From: Candidatus Gastranaerophilales bacterium
GTDB lineage: Bacteria > Cyanobacteriota > Vampirovibrionia > Gastranaerophilales > Gastranaerophilaceae
Assembly: GCA_944325145.1 (NCBI GenBank)
Contig: CALYDL010000020.1
Span: 1-34,460 of the forward strand
Reading direction: 5' to 3'
DNA length: 34,460 bases
Shown here in pieces: positions 1 to 15,000 of this stretch (its first letter is position 1; each line of letters opens with the position of its first letter). Under the pieces are notes generated by a model. That model ran no database searches and had not been told where the DNA came from. It saw nothing but the letters and a program-made list of their open reading frames with translations. Made by a program: the position numbers and the translations under genes.

Positions 1-3000
1 TCCATTATAAAAAGGGCGGTTGAAAAAAAATTAATTGAAGTAAACACAATTAATTTTAGAAATTATACCCATGATAAACATAAAAGAGTGGATGACACAC
101 CCTATGGGGGAACAGCAGGCATGGTGCTTATGGCGCCCCCAATTTTTGAAGCTTATGAAGCAATTGAAAAAACAGATGATTTTGAATTTATAATGCTAAC
201 CCCCCAAGGGGAACCTTATAACCAAAAAATATGCACAGAGCTTGCCCAAAAGAAACAATTAATTCTTCTGTGCGGGCATTATGAAGGATTTGATGAAAGA
301 ATAAGGCTTGGTTTAAAACCAAGGGAAATTTCACTAGGAGATTACATTTTAACAGGGGGCGAACTTGGCGCGCTTTGCATTATAGATAGCGTTTCAAGGC
401 TTATTGATGGTGTTTTAAATAAATCTGATTCACCTTTGAATGATTCTTTTTCTGTTGGTTTAGATGGGCTTTTAGAACACCCCCAATATACAAGGCCAAG
501 GGAATATAGAGGAATGAAAGTGCCCGAAGTTTTATTAAACGGCAACCACAAAGAAATTGAAAAATTTAAACAAGAGCAAAGAATTTTAAGAACAAAAACC
601 AAACGCCCCGATTTGCTGGGGTAATTCAAAAAAAAGAACCCTTAAAAGGGTTCTTTTTAATTAGCGGACGACGAGGCTCGAACTCGCAACAACCTGCTTG
701 GAAGGCAGGGACTCTACCAATTGAGTTACGTCCGCAAAGTTGCTAGCATTATTTTATTTAAAAAAAGAAAATTTTTCAAGAAATAAATTAAAGTTGCATT
801 GTTTTACAAAAAAAGCTTTCTTTGAACGGGCTCTGCTTCCAATAAATCTCCGATTGAGCATTCTAAAACCTCGCACAATCTGTCTAAATTTTCATAAGAA
901 GGCTGTGTTCTGCCGTTTGCCCAAGAATAAATTGTTTGCTGGGGCATATTTAAAACAATTGCAAGGCGGTATAAGGAATAGCCTTTCAATTTTTTTGCGG
1001 TTTCTTTAATTTTAATTTTCATAAAAAAATTACTCTACAAATTTAATAACAAAAAATAAATTACTAAATTAATTGTATAATTAAACCTTAAAATACAAAT
1101 CATATATATAGATTAGAGAATATTACCAAAGAAAGGTTATAATTTTATTGTAAAATCGTTGCAATTTTACCCAAAAACATTATAAAATAAGTATATCTTT
1201 ATAACCGAGGGGTTTAAAATGAGTTTAAAATCGTTAGTTTCAACTTTAATAATTTCAGGAATAGTTTTATCAACAGGCATTGCATTTGCGGCAAGCAAAA
1301 ATGTTCAAATTCCGACAAGCTTTGTTTATCAGGCAATAAACAAATATAAAAACAAAAACTATACAGGCTGCATTCAAGATATGGATTATATAATTCAAAA
1401 AGGAAGGCCTTCAGATATTGTTTATTATTACAGGGCAATTTCATATTCACAATTGGGAATGCCTGATAAAGCAAGGGAATCTTATGACGCTGCAAGAAAT
1501 ATAAGCAGAAACAGAGTTTTAATAGATTATGCAACGCAGGCAATTAATTGCATAGATGATGCAACTTTGTGCGATGCTAACCTTGACGATAGCGACATTA
1601 CAAAATTTATTAAATCAAACGAATTTATGCACAATGACGTTAAAACAACCCTTGAAAACCAAGCAATTGAAAGGGTTCAGCAAGAAATTAACGAAGATAT
1701 TAAACCAACAGAAAACAATTTGAAATATATTAATCAAAATAATGAACCCACAGATAAAGAAATTGCAGATGCAGTTAGAACCTTATCAAAACTTGGCATT
1801 AACCCATTAGCAAATATGAATATGGGGCAATTTGGAGCAATGAATTCTGAAATTGCACAAATTAATGCTATGTTTGGAAACAACAACAATAATAACAATA
1901 ATATGATGAATTTCATTCCAATGATAAGTGCCATGAGCCAAAGCGGCGGGGGCAATTCAAATATAAGCAAAGAATTTGTGCAAGCTTATATGATGAACCA
2001 AATGCTGCCGGGGTTCAATTTTTCTAATAACGACAAATAAAAGATATTAAAACGTGAACGATAAAATAAAAAGTGCCGTTAAATTGTTTTATGACAAAGA
2101 CTATATAAGCGCTAAGGAAATTTTTGTGTCAAACGGCCTTTTTTATGAAGCGGGGCTTTGTTCGCTTTTGGTTCAAAACCTAAAAGATGCAAGAAAATAT
2201 TTTAAATTAAAAGAAAACGTTTGCCCTGCTTCAATTTTCGGGCTTTTAATTTTAGATATTATTGAAAATAAACCCAAAAAACCGCCAAAATATTTTCAAG
2301 TTAGGGCATTTTTAGAAATTTATATTAACCTTTTAATTGAAAACGGGCTTTTTTCTTGGGCGCAAAAAGTTATAGATGAATTTCGCTTTTTTACAAATTC
2401 AAACCTTGAAACGCCAAAATTTATTGCAAGAGTGTTAAATGCAAACAATCAAAATAAAGCAGTTCATTACTTTGCAGACATTGCAAAACAAGTTTGCTAT
2501 TATGACGCTGAAATTCATTATATAGATGCAACTTTATATTTTGAAGAAGGCGACATAAAAAAAGCAAAAGAAATTGTTAATGAAAGCTTGAATTTTGCAA
2601 GCGAATATTTCCCAATTTTAAAATTGAAAGAAAAAATTGAAAAATTGGGTTAATTCTTTCTTAATTTTTGAACAAACCTATCAAGCCTTGAAATTGCCTC
2701 TTTTAAGTTTTCCATAGAATATGCATAAGAAATTCTTAAATAGCCTTCGCCGGAATCGCCGAATGCGTTGCCGGGGATTGCCGCAACGTGTTCTTCTTCC
2801 AAAAATTTTGTAGCAAACTCTTCGCTTGTCATATTAAATTCTTTTATACAAGGAAAAACATAAAAAGCGCCATAGGGTTCAAAACATTCTAAGCCCATTT
2901 TTTTAAATGAATCTAATAAGAATCTTCTTCTTTGGTTATAAGAATTTCTCATCATTTTAATGTCGTCATCACCTTTTTTAATTGCCTCAACGGCGGCATA

Positions 3001-6000
3001 TTGGCTTGTAGTTGGAGCACACATTATTGCAAATTGGTGAATTTTTGTCATTTGCTGAATAATTTCTTTTGGCGCACAAGCATACCCTAAGCGCCAGCCT
3101 GTCATAGCATAAGCTTTTGAAAAGCCGTCTATTAAAATGGTTCTTTCTTTCATATTGGGCAAAGAAACTATTGAAAAATGTTTTTCTTTATATGTTAGAG
3201 CAGAATAAATTTCATCAGATAAAACATATAGGTCATTTTCAACAATGATATCTCTGATTGCTTCCAAATCTTTCTTTTCCATAATAGCGCCAGTCGGGTT
3301 ATTTGGGTATGGAAGAATTAAAGCTTTTGTTTTATTTGTAATTGCTGCTTTTAATTCATCAGGAGTTAATCTGAATTCATTTTCTGCCCTTAGAGGAATT
3401 ATAACGGGTTTTGCATCAGCTAAAATTGCACAAGGGGTATATGAAACATAAGATGGTTCAGGAATAATAACTTCATCGCCTTCGTTTATAATTGCCCTTA
3501 AACCTATATCAATTGCTTCAGAGCCGCCAACTGTCACTAAAATTTCACCGTTTGGGTCGTATGAAACATTTCTTGTTTCATTAACTTTTTTTGAAATTTC
3601 TTCTCTTAATTCTTTTAAACCGGCATTTGAGGTATAAAAAGTTTTGCCCTTTTCAAGCGCATAAATGCCTTCATCTCTAACATGCCATGGCGTGTCAAAA
3701 TCGGGTTCGCCAACACCCAATGAAATTGCATCTTTCATTTCATGAACAATATCAAAGAATTTTCTTATGCCGGATGGCTTCAAGTTTAATACTTTATCTG
3801 AAAGAGGTTTTGTCATGGTGTAAAAATTTCCCTTTCATCAACATGCTTTTTACCCAAGATTGTGCCGTGGTCTTTATATTTTTTCAAAATAAAATGTGTT
3901 GCTGTTGATAAAACAGAATCAAGAGTTGAAAGTTTATCTGTTACAAACATTGAAATTTCTTTTAGAGATTTTTCTTCCAAAGTAACAAGAAGGTCATAAC
4001 CGCCTGAAATTAAATAAACCGCTCTAACTTCAGGGTAGTTATAAATTCTTTCTGCTATTTTATCAAAGCCTTGGCCTCTTTGGGGAGTAACTCTCACTTC
4101 AATTAAGGCGTTAACTTTTTCTTGAGATGTTTTTTCCCAATCAATAAGAGTGTGGTAACCACAAATTACCCCTTCTTTTTCAAGTTTTGCCATTTCATCA
4201 ATAACGGTTTCTTTATTAACACCCAAAATAACAGCAAGTTCATCCAGTGGAATTCTGCTGTTTCTTTCAATAACAGAAAGCAATTCTTCTCTCATCATTT
4301 CTCCTTTATATTTATTTTAAGGAAATCTACTTTGCGCTCGGTGCTAAAATTGCAACAACATTTTTGCCTTCAAGCATAGGGTTTTTTTCAACAATCGGGT
4401 TAGCATCTTTAATGTCTTCCAAAAACTTGTTTGCAAGATCAAATGCAAGTTTGTTGTGTTGAATTTCACGCCCTCTAAGCATAACAACCAATTTAACTTT
4501 GTTTTGCTGAGCTAAAAATTTCCTTGCTGCTTTCATTCTTACTTCGTAATCATGCGTATCAATTTTATAGCGCATTTTTACTTCTTTAACTTCAACTACG
4601 TGCTGTTTTTTTCTTGCTTCTTTTGCACGCTTTTCGGTTTCATATTTATATTTGCCCCAATCAATAATCTTTGCCACGGGCGGTGATTGGTTTGGTGAGA
4701 CAACTACTAAATCTAAATCTTTTTCTTTTGCAAGCTCCAGTGCCTTAGATGTTGGAATTGTACCGTGATTTACTCCTTCATCATCAATTAAACGAACTTC
4801 ACGAGCTCTAATGCCTTCATTTACAAGCTCACGGGTCTTGTTATCTTCTCTTGCGATTGCTTTTTCTCCTTATATAACTAACGTTTTAAGTGTATCATTA
4901 AATTAAAATGCTAGCAACAGGCAAAATTAAAAATGATACTAAAAAATGACCGCCCCAAGTATGAAGCGGCCATTTTAAATTTATTGAACCTTATTAAAAT
5001 ACAATTGTAAGTTCTTCGTTCGGGTTCAAGCTTGATGAATTTGAAAGTGAAGGAACAAGCACATAAACAAGTTCATCACCAACTTCATAAATTACACCAA
5101 ATACGCCTGATAAGCAGATTTTTGTAATGTCAAACACGCCTTTAAACACTGTTACAACAGAATTTCCAAGGCTTGCAGCACCACGGCCGGGGTGAAGAGT
5201 GAAGGTTTCAACAAATGTATTTGAAAGTTCATCACCAACTTCTTCTAAGCCATTACCTGCAACGTTAACAATAGCGCCGCCTGATCTGCCGACAACACCA
5301 ACTGCTCTGCCTGCAATTGATAAAGGCGCACCCAATAATCTTGCTAAAATGTTGGGGTTTTTAAGGTCTTCAACAGAAGCTGAAGCTACTTGTTTTGGCA
5401 AGCATTCTTTCAATTTGCCGTTTTTAATGTATTTGAATTGAACTTTAATGTAACCGGGTTCTTTAATTCCGGGTCTTTGAACAGCAATAACTTCGCCTCT
5501 TACGATTGAACCTTCAGGGAAGGTTACATCATTTACAACAACTTCTTCAGTTGTTTTTGCAGTGAACCAATCACCGATGTTTGAAGTTTTTGCTGATAAT
5601 CTGTCTAAAAGTTTAACTTTAACGGTTGTAACACCGCATGCATCTGTTGTGCCATCAGCAATTGCCTTGCCGCTTTGAAGCGAAGATAAATTTTTTCTCA
5701 AAGATGCAACTAAATATGCAACTTGTTCTTTTGACAAGTATTCGCTGTCTATTACTTGTTTTGTATTTGGAACGGCATCAAGTAAGTTTGAAGCTATAAC
5801 TTCGTTTGTTGCAGAATATGCCCAAGTTGGGATATATTGCATTTTTTGACCTTTGTATTCAGGAACTTTTGTTGCTGAGTGGTCAATGTTAATTAATTTT
5901 GCAACCGTTGCAAAAACTTCTGCTTTTGTAATTGGTTGATCGGGTTTAAACACGCCTGATGGGTAACCAATCATAATTTCTTTTTCGGTTACTTTGTAAA

Positions 6001-9000
6001 TCCAATCTTTTGCCCAATAAGCATCTGTGATGTCTTTGTAAGGTTTAAAGCTTTCAGGAGTTTTAACATTTAAGCCTTCAGCCAAAATTGTTGCAACTTC
6101 TGAACGAAGTGTGGGAGCTTTTGGGTTAAATGATGTTGTGTAGCCTGATTTTAATTGGCTGTCTTTAATAATGTCTAAAACATCTTTTGCCCAAGATTTA
6201 ACATAAACGTTGTCTTTGTTGCCTACGGTAATTTTGTTTTTGGATTTCAAAATTTTACCGCCTGTTACATACACAGATTTTGAATCAACAAGAGTTTGAG
6301 CTTGTGATTTAAAAAGTGTGGGGTGTGCATAGCTTTCTGTCTTGCTTTCCAATTCACAAGGTTTGGCTAAAGCAACTGAAGAAATAGCACAAAGTGCAAC
6401 TGTTGCTGCAAGAAGTTTCTTCATAACTTTCATCTTTTCTCCTATCCTTTTTGTGTAAAACCATACTACTGTTTTTACACCATCCCATTTAGAAAGAATA
6501 TTAAAAATATATCTTCTTGTCAATGCCGTTTTTTAGCCCGAAAAATAGAGCTGAAGAGGGTTTTAGGGCAAAGTTTAAAAAACTTTTCTGTTGCTTACTC
6601 TTGGAGTTAAGGTAACTTTATTTGTTTCTTTTCCTCTTTTATATGTAAGAGTAACAGAATCGTTTATGCTTTTTGCAAAAAGAACGGTTGCATAGTCTTC
6701 TATTGGCATTTCAGATATTGGAATTCCATTAATTTCAATTATAACATCACCTGCCTGAAGCCCCTTTTTAAGGGCATCATATTTAACAGCGGTTAATTTT
6801 ATACCTGAATTTTTACCTTTTGGAGCTTTTATGTTCCCTTTTGATGTTGAATAATTGTCAAATTCAAAGCCAAGGCCATATAAAAACCTGCCTTGCATGC
6901 TTTGTTTTATATTATCCATTAATTTTCTTTCCATAACGGGGTCATTTCCGCTTCCTTGCTTAACTGCAATTAAATCAAGCCTTGTGCCGTTTTGCATTGG
7001 AGTCAAATTAAAAGCATATTGATATTGCGCCGTTGAATATGTTCCGACTCTAACTAAATCAACCGCTTGAAAAGTGTTAGCTTCGTATGATTCATTATGA
7101 TAAACTTTTGCGCCTTTAATTAAAAGATATTTTGAAACGCCTGCTTTTAGGCTATGAACATCAACATTTTCAAAAAATTCAGATGTCATAGCATATGCTG
7201 CCTGCGAACAAAACAATGCAAAAACCAATAAAAATTTTATATTATAAACTTTCATATACTTTCTTAATTTCCTTGATATCCTGCCACATTTGCCACTTTG
7301 GCGAACCAACTTCTTTAGAATCGTTCCTTAAAAGGTAAGACGGGTGATAAATCGGCATCATTTTAGCGCCATATGGCCCATCAAACCACTTGCCCCTTGC
7401 CTTTGTTATGCCATAAGGGACATCCAATAAACTTTTTAGAGCAACATTGCCGCATATTAAAATTATTTTGGGTTTCAAAATTTCAAGCTGCGCTTCCATA
7501 TATTCTCTGCAAGCTTCTTTTTCAACAGGCAAAGGGTCTCTATTGTTTGGCGGGCGGCATTTTATTGTATTCATTATATAAACATCTTTTTTTCTTGATA
7601 AACCGACAGATGCAAAAATTCTATCCAATAATTGCCCCGCTTTTCCTACAAAAGGAACGCCTGTTTTATCTTCATAAAACCCAGGGGCCTCGCCTACCAA
7701 AACAAGTTTATTATTTGGAATACCATCTGAAAAAACAACATTTGTTCTTGTTTTAGACAAAGAACATTTTGTGCAATTTAAGCACTTTTGCCTTAGTTTT
7801 TCCAATTCTTCTTCCATAAAGTTATTATATTATTTTTACCTTTTCAATACAATCCTTCCTATTAAAACATCTCTATCCGTTCTTATTATTGAAACATCAG
7901 CATAAGGCTTTATCATTTCGACAAATATAGGGAAGCGTTTAAATTCCATTCTTGCATAAATAACATCTGCATCTGATTGAAGAATTTTATCTATGAAATA
8001 GTTAAGATGAGCGGCAAAAGGATACATAATAATGGTTTCATCGCCTTTTAGATACTTTTTATAAAAAAGCTTGTAGTTTTCAGTATCATGCAATGCTATT
8101 CCTATTTTTAAGCCCTTATTTCTATATTGCAAAGAATCATAATGAGAATATTTTATTATATCGCCAAACCTTATTAGCATAAGTCCGTTTTTTTCAAAAT
8201 AATTATTGCCGGAAAAATAAGTAATCAAAAAGAAAAGTGAGAAAACAAGCCTTAAACATTGATTTTTAAAAGGCAAGAAAACAATTAAAGAGATTAAAAT
8301 TACAGCATAAGGCAAAACATTTATAAAATAAAAAGATTTTATAATTGGTCTTACTTGAGAAATTAAAAAGGCGGAAAAATAAACAAAAAGAACTATATAA
8401 AAAGAATAAAAATAAATATTGAATATTTTTTTATCAATTTCTTTAAATAATAAATTTCTTACTTTTGGCGTTAAAAGTAAAATTGTAAAAATTAAAATCA
8501 AACAGGGAGTAATTGAATTTGTAAAAAGTTTTGAAATTATATTGAATAACCCTTCTAAATTTATTGCGCCTATTGTGCCGTTGAAAGAGGTATCTAAAAG
8601 GGCGCGGTTTAAAGATGTGGTTAAAAAATAAGGCAAAAACAAAATTGCGCCAAATAAATTTGCAAAAAAGAATTTTATAATTTGTTCTTTTTTCATTTTA
8701 AAACATGCAAAAATAAAGTTTCCAATTAAAACAAGAATTTGAAAATAGTGAGCATTTGCCATTAAAATTGCTAAAATTCCATATAAAATAAAATCTTTAT
8801 TTTTGTTTTCTTCAATAATTTTAAACATTAAAATGCCTGAGACAACAGAAAACATTGCAGCAAGCGAATATGTTCTAAATTCTTGAGCAGATTGAATTGA
8901 ATAAAAATTAATTGCAAATAAAAATGAAGCTAAAAGTGCAGCATTTTTTGAAGCATATTTTTTAACAAAGAAATAAATGGCGCCTATTGTTATAATTGAA

Positions 9001-12000
9001 AACAAACAAGGCAAAAGCCTTAATAATGCTTCATTTTGCCCAAATATCACCTGCCAATATCTTGCCAAAATAAAAAACAAGGGCGGGTTGCCGGGGTCTG
9101 TTAAAACGGCGCTAAAAGGCGCATTTGGGTTTCCTGCAACCGTTGCCGTGTAAAGTTCGTCGCTCCAAAAGGCAAAGTTGTTATCCGCAATTCTTAAAAT
9201 CAAGCCAAATAGAATAATCCACCATATTGCATAGTTTTTAAATATATTAAACCCAAGATTAATCTTATTTTTATTGTTCAAATATATTAAAAGCGCAACA
9301 AGAAAGGTTGAAATTGGAAAAATAAAATATTTCATACAATAAAAAATTGCAAGAAAGCTTACTGTAAATTGTTTCAATAAGCCTTTGTCGGTTATATATT
9401 TTGAATTTTTATAATATTTTACGCTTTTTGGAAAAACAAATTCTCCATTTTCATCTCGTTTAAAATTTAAAATATCATCTTTTGTAAAATAATAAAAATT
9501 GTTTCCTATGGAAATTGCAATATTGTTTATTTTGTTTATGTACTGTTCAGGGTTTTTATCATCAATTTTTAAACTTAATTTAAAAATAGGAATTTTGTTT
9601 GTTTCATATGTTATATAAGAATTTTTGGTTTGCATTATATATGGGTCAAATTCAATTTTGCCTGCCATTAAGTGCACTTTACCTGTTAGTTTTTCATCCA
9701 TTTCAAAATTCAGCCTTGCATCTGCAAATTTTCCGCCTAACAAGGGAATATTGAAATCGTTTTGATGAACAAAAATTGTCCAAATAAAAGAGATAAAAAA
9801 CAGAATAGTAAAAATTGCAAAAAACAAATTAACAAACCATTTTGATTTATAAAAAACTAATTTTTCCATTCTTTTAATTCCTATTTAAAAACTTTTAAAA
9901 TTATAACATCTTTATCAAGCCTTATAAAAGAAGCTTTATATAATTTGGAAATTTCAATTAAAAAGCTTGGCAAAACGTTGTATTCAACTTTTAAGTATAT
10001 ATTTTTCTTATTTATATTTTTAATTAAATTGATAAGTTCATTTTTTTCTTGCGGCAAAGGGCAAACAACCAATTCATCAGCCGATAAATTTTTATAAATC
10101 AAAGGAAGCATTTCTTTTGAATGCGGAACAATAAGGGCGGAAGATTCATTTTTATCTTTTATATAATATGAAACAATGTTATCAAAATTTAAAAGCCTTG
10201 CTCTTTCCCTTTTTATATAATTATTCGGTGCAAAATATGAAATTATAACTAAAATAAAAAGGGCTGCCTTTAATTTTTTATTTTTAAATAAAAAAGGAAT
10301 TAAAAATAAAGAAATTAAAAAGAAAGGCAAAATTGAAACAAAATAAAAATCTTTTGTAATTGGCCTTATAAATGAAAAAAGAAATGTCAAAATAAATGTT
10401 GAAAAAATTAAATAGATTGAATAGTTAAAATGTTTTAGGTTTTCATTTTCTATAAATTTTTCCCTTAGTTTAGGGCATAGAACAAAAACTAAAGCAAAAA
10501 GAATGATAAAAATTGAAAATTTGCCCTGATATTTTTGAATTACATCTATATAAAAATTGAAATCGGGAAAATTAAAATTGTTAAAGCTTTTGTTCATTAA
10601 ACCTTTTTTAAGCCCTGTTACAAAAAGGTATGGAAGAAGGGTTAAAAAAGAAAGAAAATTGACCAATAAAAATTTTATTTTGTTTTTTTGATTAAGAAAA
10701 ATTTCCCCAAAAATAAAATTAGCAAAAAGAACAAATGCCATATAAAAGTGGCAATTAAAAGCAAGGGTTGAAATTAAAAAATAATAAATAAAATTTTTAT
10801 TATTTGGTTTATCTATAATTTTAAATAAAAATATTGAAAGCGCTAAAGCTAAAAATATACATAAAGAATAGCACCTTGCTTCTTTTGCGGTTATTAGGGA
10901 ATAAAGGTTTATAGAAAATATAAAAGCAGCTAAAAGCCCGAATTTTGTTTTATTTAAAAATAAATAAATTAAAGGAATTGAAAAAATAGAAAATATTAAA
11001 GGAAGAAGCCTTGCAGCTAAAGGCGAAACGCCAAAAAACCCTGTCCAAATTTTAGATAAAATAAAATATAATGGCGGGTTGCCGGGGTCTATAAATGTAT
11101 TTAAAAAAGGCGCATCAAACCTTCCTGCCATATAAATTGTGTAGAGTTCATCGCTCCAAAAATTTGGGGTTAAATCCGAAAACCTTAAAATAAGCCCCAA
11201 TAAAATTATTCCCCATAAAATTGCATTATTTTTAAATAAATTAAATTTAAAATTTAAAAGCAGCAAAATTAAACAAATGATTGGCAATATAAAATAAAAA
11301 GGGTTATAAAAAATTGAAAGAAAATTTATAAAAAAACCGTGCAATTTGCCTTTGTCTGTTATATAGGCTGAATTTTTATAATATTTAACATTTTTTGGAA
11401 GTTCAAAATTTCCCGTTTCATCTTTTTTAAAGTTTTTAATTTCTTTTTTTGGAAAATAAAAAAGTTTATCACCAACAGATACAACCATTTTTTCAATATC
11501 ATTATTTGAAAAAGAAATCTTATAAACAGGAAAATTGTTTATTTCATAACAATTAAAACTGTTAAATTCAAAATTAGGCGAAGGTTTTATTTCAACATTA
11601 TTAACAAAAACCTTCAAACTTCCCTTTGTTTCAATATTTAATCTAATATCGGAATCTATTGTGCCAAAAAGCGGAATGTTAAAATTGTTCCTTTGAAAGG
11701 CAAAAGCAAAAAAGAATGATAAAAGCATTAAAATAAAAATTAAAATTAAAAAGATTTTTTTCATTTATTTTTTATCATCCTTATTAAAACAACATTTTTA
11801 TCTGTTATTATTGCAGAAATATCAAATTTTTTACCAAAATATTCAAGAAATTCGCCAAGGCGCATTAAATGAACCATTGAATAAAAAACTTCTGCGCCCG
11901 AATTAACCAGTTTTTGCTCAAAGCTTTCGTTTGAATCATAAGCAAACCTGAATTTAACAAGCTTTATTTTTTCATTATAGTGTTTTTTGTAATATTCCTT

Positions 12001-15000
12001 ATATTCATTAATATTATCAAACATTACAAGCGCTACTTTTTTGTTTTGGTTTAAATATTTATTAGAATCAAAGAAAGAATATTTATAAGCTTCTTCTGCC
12101 CTTATAACAAGAAGGTCGTTTTTATCGGCATAAAGGCCTTTTCCTGAAAAACAAAAAACGCCTGAATAAATTAAAATTAAGATGACGGCCCATTTCAAAA
12201 TTTTATTTTTAAACGAAACAAAAAACCCAAGGGCAATTAAAATTGAAATAAAAGGAATTGTAAAAACAAAATAATAGCTTCTTATAATCGGGCGAACCAT
12301 AAGAGAGAAAAGATATGAAAAAAGGAAAATTGAAAAAACAATCCAAAAAGAATACAGGTAAACATTTTTCAATTTTTCATCTTCTGTAATAAATTTTTTA
12401 AATAAAAATAAAAGTGCAATTATTGTAAGCAGAATTGGAATAATTTTATTTGAAAAAATTAAATTTACCATTATTCCCATCATTTTAAGGTCATAAAAAG
12501 GAAGATCATTAAAAGTTGAATCTAAAAGGCCTTTGTTTAGGGCAGTTAATAGAAAATAAGGCAAAAATGAAATTGCCGCAATTAAATTTGCATATAAAAA
12601 TTTCAACTTAGATTTATTTTCCAGTTTAAACATTGCAAAAATAAAATTGGCAAATAAAATCAAAATTTGAAAATAATGGGTATTTGCCATCAAAATTGCC
12701 GTTATAGAATAAAAAACAAAGTTTTTGTTTTGTTTATTTTTAATTATTTCAAAAAGAAAATAAGCGCTAATTAAAGAAAGCATTATTCCAAGCGAATATG
12801 CTCTAAATTCTTGAGCCGAATGAATGGAATAAATGTTTATTGAAAATATAAAAGCAGCTAAAAGGGCCGCATTTTTATTAAAATTATTTTTTACAAAAAA
12901 CCAAATTAAATAAATAGATGAAACAGAAAAAATTGTTGTCAACAACCTGCAAATTGGCTCGCTTGAACCAAAAACAGCCTGCCAAATTTTAGCCAAAATG
13001 AAAAACAAAGGCGGGTTGCCGGGGTCTTGAAAAGTTTTTATAAAAGGCGAATTAACACCGCCTGCGTATGTTGCAGAATAAAGTTCATCACCCCAAAAAG
13101 GAATTGAATTATCTTGCAGCCTTAACAAAAGCCCTATAATTAAAACCCACAAAATTGCATTGTTTTTAAATAAATTAAAGCCCAAATTAATTTTTTCTTT
13201 GTTGTTTTGATAAATTAAAACCGCCGCAAAAAACATTAAAAGCGGAAATACATAAAAATTTGAATTATAAAATATTGATAAAAAATAAATGCAAAGTTTG
13301 TGAAAAAGCCCTTTATCGTTCATAAAAGCTGAACTTTTTGTATATTTTATATCAAAAGGCAAAATGTATTGCCCTGTTTTTGTCTTTGTAAATTTTTCAA
13401 TATCTTTTTTTGAATAATAGTAAAAATTATTGTTCAGGTTAATTACAATATTGTCTAAATTTTTAAAAGTTTTATCGTCTGTTTTAAAATAAACTGTTTT
13501 TATATCATCTTCCATTTGATAAAAAATATATGAATTATTTTCATATATTCTGTTTTTGAAAACCTCGTAACCGTTTGCAAAAAGGTGAAAATTTTGCCCT
13601 TTTTCATTATTTAAAAATTCAACATTTATTTTTAATGGCGCATTCACTTTTTCAAACAAGGGAATTAAAAAATCATTGTTATGAAGAAAAAATGTGAACA
13701 AAAAAGAAAATGCCGATAAAAAAACCGCAAGAAAAAATAAAATGTTTATAAAAATTTTATTTTGAAAAACGGATTTTAAAAACATTTTTCATTGCCTCAA
13801 AAAATATATCCTTGCTCATTTTTGATTCGCCAAGTTTTCTATCGGGAAAAACGATAGGAAATTCAACATACTTAAACCCTTTTTTATAGGCTCTGTATTT
13901 TAATTCAATTTGAAAAGAATAACCTTTTGAAATTATGTTATCAAGCCCGATTGCTTCTATAACTTCTTTTTTCCAACCGTTAAAGCCGCCTGTTAAATCG
14001 TTTATCGGGCACCATAAAACAATTTTTGAATAAAGAGAGCCCATTTTTGAAATTAAATTGCGGATAATGCTCCAATTTTCAACAGAACCCCCTTTTATAT
14101 TTCTTGAACCTATAACAAAATCGTATTTTTTAAGGTTTTCAAGCATTGTAGGTAAATATTCAGGCTTATGGGAAAAATCTGCATCCATTTCAATAAAAGC
14201 ATTATATTGAAGGTTTATACCATGCCTGAAACCTTCAATATAAGCAGATGCTAACCCTGTTTTTTTTGCTCTTTTTAAAATATAAATTCTTTTATCGCAC
14301 ATTGAATGAACAATTTCTGCAGTACCATCCGGCGAATTATCGTCTATTATTAATAAATTTATATCGGGGCAATATTTAAAAACTTCTTCAATAAAACTTT
14401 TTATATTCAAGGCTTCATTATATGTCGGTATTAAAACCAAGGGCTTAAATTCGTTTTCCATCTTCATCTCACTATAAATTCTTCAACAGTATTTTTAAAC
14501 AATAAAGAAACTTTTTCAAATTCTTCATCCGTAAATGTTTTTGCATTCAAATAATTTTCGTTCAAATGCTTTGATTTTTTAAACCTTTGAAGGCAATATT
14601 TTTTAATTTTACCTTCTTTTTTAAAAATTTCATTAATTTTAACAAACGAATCATAATTTAAAAGATTAGATACAACGGTTGTTCTGAATTCGTAGTCAAC
14701 TTTTCCTTGAGCCAAAATTTTAAATGTTTTTTGAATATTTTCTATATTAACTTCCTTCGAAACAATATTTCTATATTCATCAAAAGGCGCTTTTATGTCC
14801 ATTGCAACATAATCAACCAGTTTATTTTCAATTAAAATTTGCACCATTAAAGGGTTTGTGCCATTTGTATCAAGCTTTATTAAATAGCCCATATCTTTTA
14901 TATTTTTTATAAATTCGGGCAATTTTTTATGCAAAGTGGGTTCACCCCCTGTTATTACAACCGCATCCAATAAACCTTTTCTTGAATTTAAAAAAGAATA